From: an uncultured Eubacteriales bacterium
GTDB taxonomy: Bacteria > Bacillota > Clostridia > Lachnospirales > Anaerotignaceae
Assembly: GCA_900548595.1 (NCBI GenBank)
Contig: URLB01000092.1
Span: 1-8,386 of the forward strand
Direction of reading: 5' to 3'
Length of the DNA stretch: 8,386 nt
Both the position numbers and the translations under genes were made by a program. Positions 5,782 to 8,386 of this stretch are shown one piece after another. How positions within the stretch are numbered: the first letter of the stretch is position 1; every line of letters starts with the position of its first letter. Under the pieces are notes generated by a model. It did no database searches. It had not been told where the DNA came from and was given only the letters and a program-made list of their open reading frames with translations.

Positions 5782-6572
5782 GCCGTTCTTTTCTCCTTTT
5801 TCTCTTTAATTATTGGTATTATATTTACTATTATCAACACCGCTGTAATAATAAGTATTACAAGGGTTGACAAAGCGTTAATTGAAGGATTTACCCTCTT
5901 ACTCATAGTGTAAACGAGTATTGATATATTGCTTACGCCGTTTCCCGTTACGAAATACGATATTATAAAATCGTCAAACGACATAGTAAAGGCTATAAGC
6001 GCACCCGATATTATACCGGGCATTATCTGCGGTACTATTACCTTTATAAGCGCCTGCCACGGCGTTGCGCCCAAATCCATTGCCGCATCCGCAAGATTAG
6101 GGTCAAGCGACCTTAATTTCGGCGTTACCGAAAGCATTACATATGGCGTACAGAACATAACATGCGCCAGAAGCAGCGTAGTAAAGCCTTTTTTAACTCC
6201 CAATGCGCTGAAGAACATAAGAAGTCCTATGGCTGTAACTATTTCCGGATTCATAATAGGAAAGTTGTTGACCTGCTCTACGGTTTTTTTCAATATCGGT
6301 CTTGATTTGGACAAACCGATTGACGTTATTGTTCCGACAACCGTGGAAATCGCCGTTGACAAAACCGCTATGACTATCGTGTACACAACAGACTCCATCA
6401 TTGTTTTGTCATTAAACATTTTCTCATACCATCTGAGTGAAAATCCGTCCAGATGTGTAAGCGAGCGAGAGCCGTTAAACGAGAAAATGATTATATATAT
6501 AATCGGCGCATAAAAGAATATCATCAAAAGAACCATAAATATTTTTGATAATATTTTCTTTTTCTCTTTCAT
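5778..6572 (-). CDS. potC: Spermidine/putrescine ABC transporter, permease PotC
   Basis: This is one of the two membrane subunits that form the polyamine channel. The 264-residue protein has hydrophobic segments at about 11-31, 63-88, 108-124, 130-148, 184-208 and 234-255, the six-helix plan of the family. The cytoplasmic EAA loop that docks on the ATPase reads DAAMDLGATPWQALIKVIVP (162-181), and SFDDFIISYFVTG (198-210) is a typical PotC signature. The start codon overlaps the potB stop by one base (TAATG on the minus strand), and the 3' end overlaps potD by 4 bp. Expression is thus coupled within the potABCD operon. Length and motifs are normal. Confidence 0.95.
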   Translation of the reverse strand: MKEKKKILSKIFMVLLMIFFYAPIIYIIIFSFNGSRSLTHLDGFSLRWYEKMFNDKTMMESVVYTIVIAVLSTAISTVVGTITSIGLSKSRPILKKTVEQVNNFPIMNPEIVTAIGLLMFFSALGVKKGFTTLLLAHVMFCTPYVMLSVTPKLRSLDPNLADAAMDLGATPWQALIKVIVPQIMPGIISGALIAFTMSFDDFIISYFVTGNGVSNISILVYTMSKRVNPSINALSTLVILIITAVLIIVNIIPIIKEKKEKRTA

Positions 6573-7414
6573 TATGCTCTTCCCCCTTTCGCCTGTGCAG
6601 GGTCGGTATCAAGCCTACGCGTTATATAAAGGGAAATCATTATTATTATCGCCATTATAAGCGATATCGCGCTTCCGAAGCCCCAGTCTCCGGCAGTAAG
6701 GAACTGCGTTTCTATTACGTTTCCTATAAGCACATACTGTCCTCCGCCCAAAAGCTTCGGTATAAAGAAGCTCGACACGGCAGGCAGGAAAACAAGCGTT
6801 ATGCCGCTTATTACGCCAGGAAGGCTCATAGGAAGAGTAACCTTCATAAAGCACTGTACTTTGTTTGCCCCAAGGTCGCTGGCAGCCTCTATATAGCTTT
6901 TATCCATCTTATCCAAAGAAGCATATATCTGAAGTATCATAAACGGAATAAAGTTATATACCATTCCGAGTATAACGGCAAAATCCGTATATATCATCTT
7001 TACGCCGCCGAATCCCAGAAACGTAAGTATGGAATTTATAATACCGTCGTCCTGAAGGATACCAAGCCATGCGTATGTACGCACAAGCATGTTTATCCAT
7101 GTGGGAAATGTTATCATAAGAACAAGCAGCGCCTTATTTTTGGGCTTTGCCATAGCTATTATATACGCTGCCGGATAACCTATCGCAAGACATACCGCCG
7201 TTGTTACCAAAGCCACATACAATGAACGGTAAAGTACGTCCGTATAGACTTTGTCGCTGAAAAACCTCGTAAAGTTTTCCAAAGTAAATTTAAAAGTCGT
7301 TACATCATTGCCCTGCTGAATAAAAGCATACAACACTATCATTAACATCGGCGTCAAAACCATTACCGCTATCCACGCCACATATGGATAGGCTATTTTT
7401 CTGAATTGGTTCAT
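6572..7414 (-). CDS. potB: Spermidine/putrescine ABC transporter, permease PotB
   Basis: This is the partner membrane subunit of PotC. The 280-residue protein begins MNQFRKIAYPYVAW and has about six hydrophobic segments (roughly 9-31, 63-88, 96-118, 145-165, 198-219 and 247-266). The EAA loop EAASDLGANKVQCFMKVTLP (176-195) contacts the ATPase. FPTWINMLVRTYAW (103-116) and LVFLPAVSSFFIPKLLGG (207-224) are characteristic of PotB-type permeases. The start overlaps the end of potA by 4 bp (ATGA), and the stop shares a base with the potC start. Nothing is unusual in length or motifs. Confidence 0.95.
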   Translation of the reverse strand: MNQFRKIAYPYVAWIAVMVLTPMLMIVLYAFIQQGNDVTTFKFTLENFTRFFSDKVYTDVLYRSLYVALVTTAVCLAIGYPAAYIIAMAKPKNKALLVLMITFPTWINMLVRTYAWLGILQDDGIINSILTFLGFGGVKMIYTDFAVILGMVYNFIPFMILQIYASLDKMDKSYIEAASDLGANKVQCFMKVTLPMSLPGVISGITLVFLPAVSSFFIPKLLGGGQYVLIGNVIETQFLTAGDWGFGSAISLIMAIIIMISLYITRRLDTDPAQAKGGRA

Positions 7415-8386
7415 CTGCTGACGGACATAACGTGTATGTCCTCCGGCATAAAGGTAAGTCCTACCTCGTCGCCGACTTCATATTTGTCTGTTGTATCAAC
7501 TTTATACTCGTAACCTTCTGTGGCAAATGTTACGTCATATTCTCCGGGAGCTATATTCTCCACGTCAAAGTCATACTCAACCTTTGTTATTTCTACAGAA
7601 GAACCGTCTTCCAAACTCCATGCGGAAGCGTTTGCCCATGTTTTAAGATCGGTTTCCAAGGCTATGCTTTCCTTTATCTCATCTACTGACTTAAATATGT
7701 TAACGGCATATATTTCTTCCTGATATTCGCTGTTGGCAACCTTGTTCTGATCCAACACTATCATTTTTGCCGTAAAACTCGTTCCTGCCGATGTGTAGAA
7801 AGTAACGGGATAGGTTCCCTTTTCGGCTTTTATCTCATACTCTATTTTCGATATGGAAATATACTCGTCGGTTTCCGGATCCCATGCCTGGGCGGAAGCT
7901 CTCGCAATTATATCCGCGTCCGTAAGTTCGGCAACGTCCTCGGCATCCAGAACGAAGTCGTTGGCGCTCATCATCTCTCCCGCCCTTTCGTTTACTACGG
8001 GTTTTTCATTAAACACATACATTTTTACAGTAATGTTCGTTCCTTTTTTTGTTTCTACTATCGTTTCATAATGTACGCCCTTAAACAATACCGAGCGCAC
8101 AACGCCTTTCAGTTTTCCCTCGGATTTCTTAACTATGTCCAAATCCTCCGGTCTGATTACTACCTGTACAGGCTCGTTTTCGTCAAATCCGTAATCTACG
8201 CAGTCAAATTTTCTATCCTCAAACATTACCATGTAGTCTTTGAGCATAATTCCGTCTATTATATTACTTTCGCCTATGAAATTAGCTACATATTCATTAA
8301 CAGGCTCGTTATAAATATCTGTAGGGCTGCCTATCTGCTGTATTTCGCCGTCTTTCATAACAACTATTTTATCGGACATTGTAAGC
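7411..8386 (-). CDS. potA: Spermidine/putrescine ABC transporter ATPase PotA, C-terminal part, with inserted repeats
   Basis: Only the C-terminal 325 codons are in the window. The frame is open to the right edge, and the residues before the internal ATG (LT, then MSDKIVVMKDG) show that the real start lies outside. Walker A, signature and Walker B motifs are therefore not seen. The end of the nucleotide-binding domain (residues 1-40, counting from that internal Met) reads QQIGSP, IYNEP, FIGESNIIDG, as in PotA. A TOBE-type regulatory region follows, with VVIRPEDLDIV (73-83) and SVLFKGVHYETIVE (96-109), ending VGDEVGLTFMPEDIHVM (302-318). Normal PotA needs only about 150-170 residues after the MSD motif; here there are 322. 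The excess is a roughly 180-residue insertion of two tandem repeats in the middle of the last TOBE segment. The frame is continuous across both junctions. The potB start overlaps its end by 4 bp. Confidence 0.92.
   Translation of the reverse strand, partial: LTMSDKIVVMKDGEIQQIGSPTDIYNEPVNEYVANFIGESNIIDGIMLKDYMVMFEDRKFDCVDYGFDENEPVQVVIRPEDLDIVKKSEGKLKGVVRSVLFKGVHYETIVETKKGTNITVKMYVFNEKPVVNERAGEMMSANDFVLDAEDVAELTDADIIARASAQAWDPETDEYISISKIEYEIKAEKGTYPVTFYTSAGTSFTAKMIVLDQNKVANSEYQEEIYAVNIFKSVDEIKESIALETDLKTWANASAWSLEDGSSVEITKVEYDFDVENIAPGEYDVTFATEGYEYKVDTTDKYEVGDEVGLTFMPEDIHVMSVSR
7510..7785 (-). repeat. Repeat unit 2 inserted in PotA
   Basis: These are residues 199-290. The unit begins GTSFTAKMIV, then NIFKSVDEIKE, ASAW, EITKVEYDF and GEYDVTF. 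It lies directly against unit 1 and then joins the restored TOBE sequence at YKVDTTDKYEVGDEV. The repeats are diverged, so this is an old protein-level duplication and not a recent DNA duplication. Confidence 0.7.
7786..8043 (-). repeat. Repeat unit 1 inserted in PotA
   Basis: These are residues 113-198, counted from the internal Met. The unit begins GTNITVKMYV, runs through an Asp/Glu-rich middle (LDAEDVAELTDADI), then AQAW, ISKIEYEI and GTYPVTF. It is homologous by eye to unit 2, with conserved GTxxTxKMxV, AxAW, I(S/T)K(I/V)EY and GxYxVTF blocks. The pattern suggests a small beta-sandwich of Ig-like type. Confidence 0.7.

Noticed and set aside
5929..6513. A 194-codon plus-strand open frame
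   Set aside because: It is antisense to potC, which is a clear gene with overlapping neighbours; this is a shadow frame.
6545..7225. A 226-codon plus-strand open frame
   Set aside because: It lies antisense to potB, is rich in Tyr, Arg, Lys and His as expected from the complement of a membrane-protein gene, and has no ribosome binding site.
1..8386. CRISPR arrays, rRNA or tRNA genes
   Set aside because: I saw no regularly spaced direct repeats and no cloverleaf or ribosomal RNA sequence on either strand.

Overview
The window looks like chromosomal DNA of a low-GC Gram-positive anaerobe of the class Clostridia. The signs are AT-rich DNA with strong AGGAG-type ribosome binding sites, sigma-A-like promoters, a lipoprotein PotD, and overlapping potABCD genes typical of Firmicutes. 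I cannot name the genus.

Layout from left to right. (1) 1-340, minus strand: the first 113 codons of a metallo-beta-lactamase-fold hydrolase that runs off the left edge. (2) 341-581: a divergent promoter region with a near-consensus promoter for the next gene. (3) 582-1517, plus: a two-domain methionine sulfoxide reductase. Its MsrA half keeps every catalytic residue, but its MsrB half has lost the catalytic Cys and both conserved His. (4) 1551-1813: a 263-bp non-coding element with perfect 19-bp inverted ends and five or more internal hairpins, looking like a MITE or a multibranched structured RNA. (5) 1817-3013, minus: a short large-serine-recombinase-family protein whose stop codon lies 3 bp from that element. 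(6) 3075-3497, plus, divergent from the recombinase: a stand-alone HD hydrolase resembling the hydrolase half of Rel/SpoT, followed by a strong terminator. (7) 3545-3817, minus: a small two-helix membrane protein of unknown role. (8) 3953-4621, minus: a nucleotidyltransferase with a helical C-terminal half, placed directly after the pot operon terminator. (9) 4708-8386, minus: a potA-potB-potC-potD polyamine uptake operon whose genes overlap by 1-4 bp, with potA running off the right edge.

The pot genes form one ABC importer. PotD is the lipid-anchored binding protein, PotB and PotC are the channel subunits, and PotA is the ATPase. The main oddity is in PotA: its C-terminal TOBE-like regulatory region is interrupted by about 180 residues made of two tandem beta-rich repeats. 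These resemble repeats that I associate with surface proteins of Firmicutes.

The clearest candidates for something undescribed are the repeat insertion in PotA, the inverted-repeat hairpin element beside the recombinase, and the apparently dead MsrB domain. Most of the rest is ordinary. All family assignments are made by eye from motifs, without a database search.
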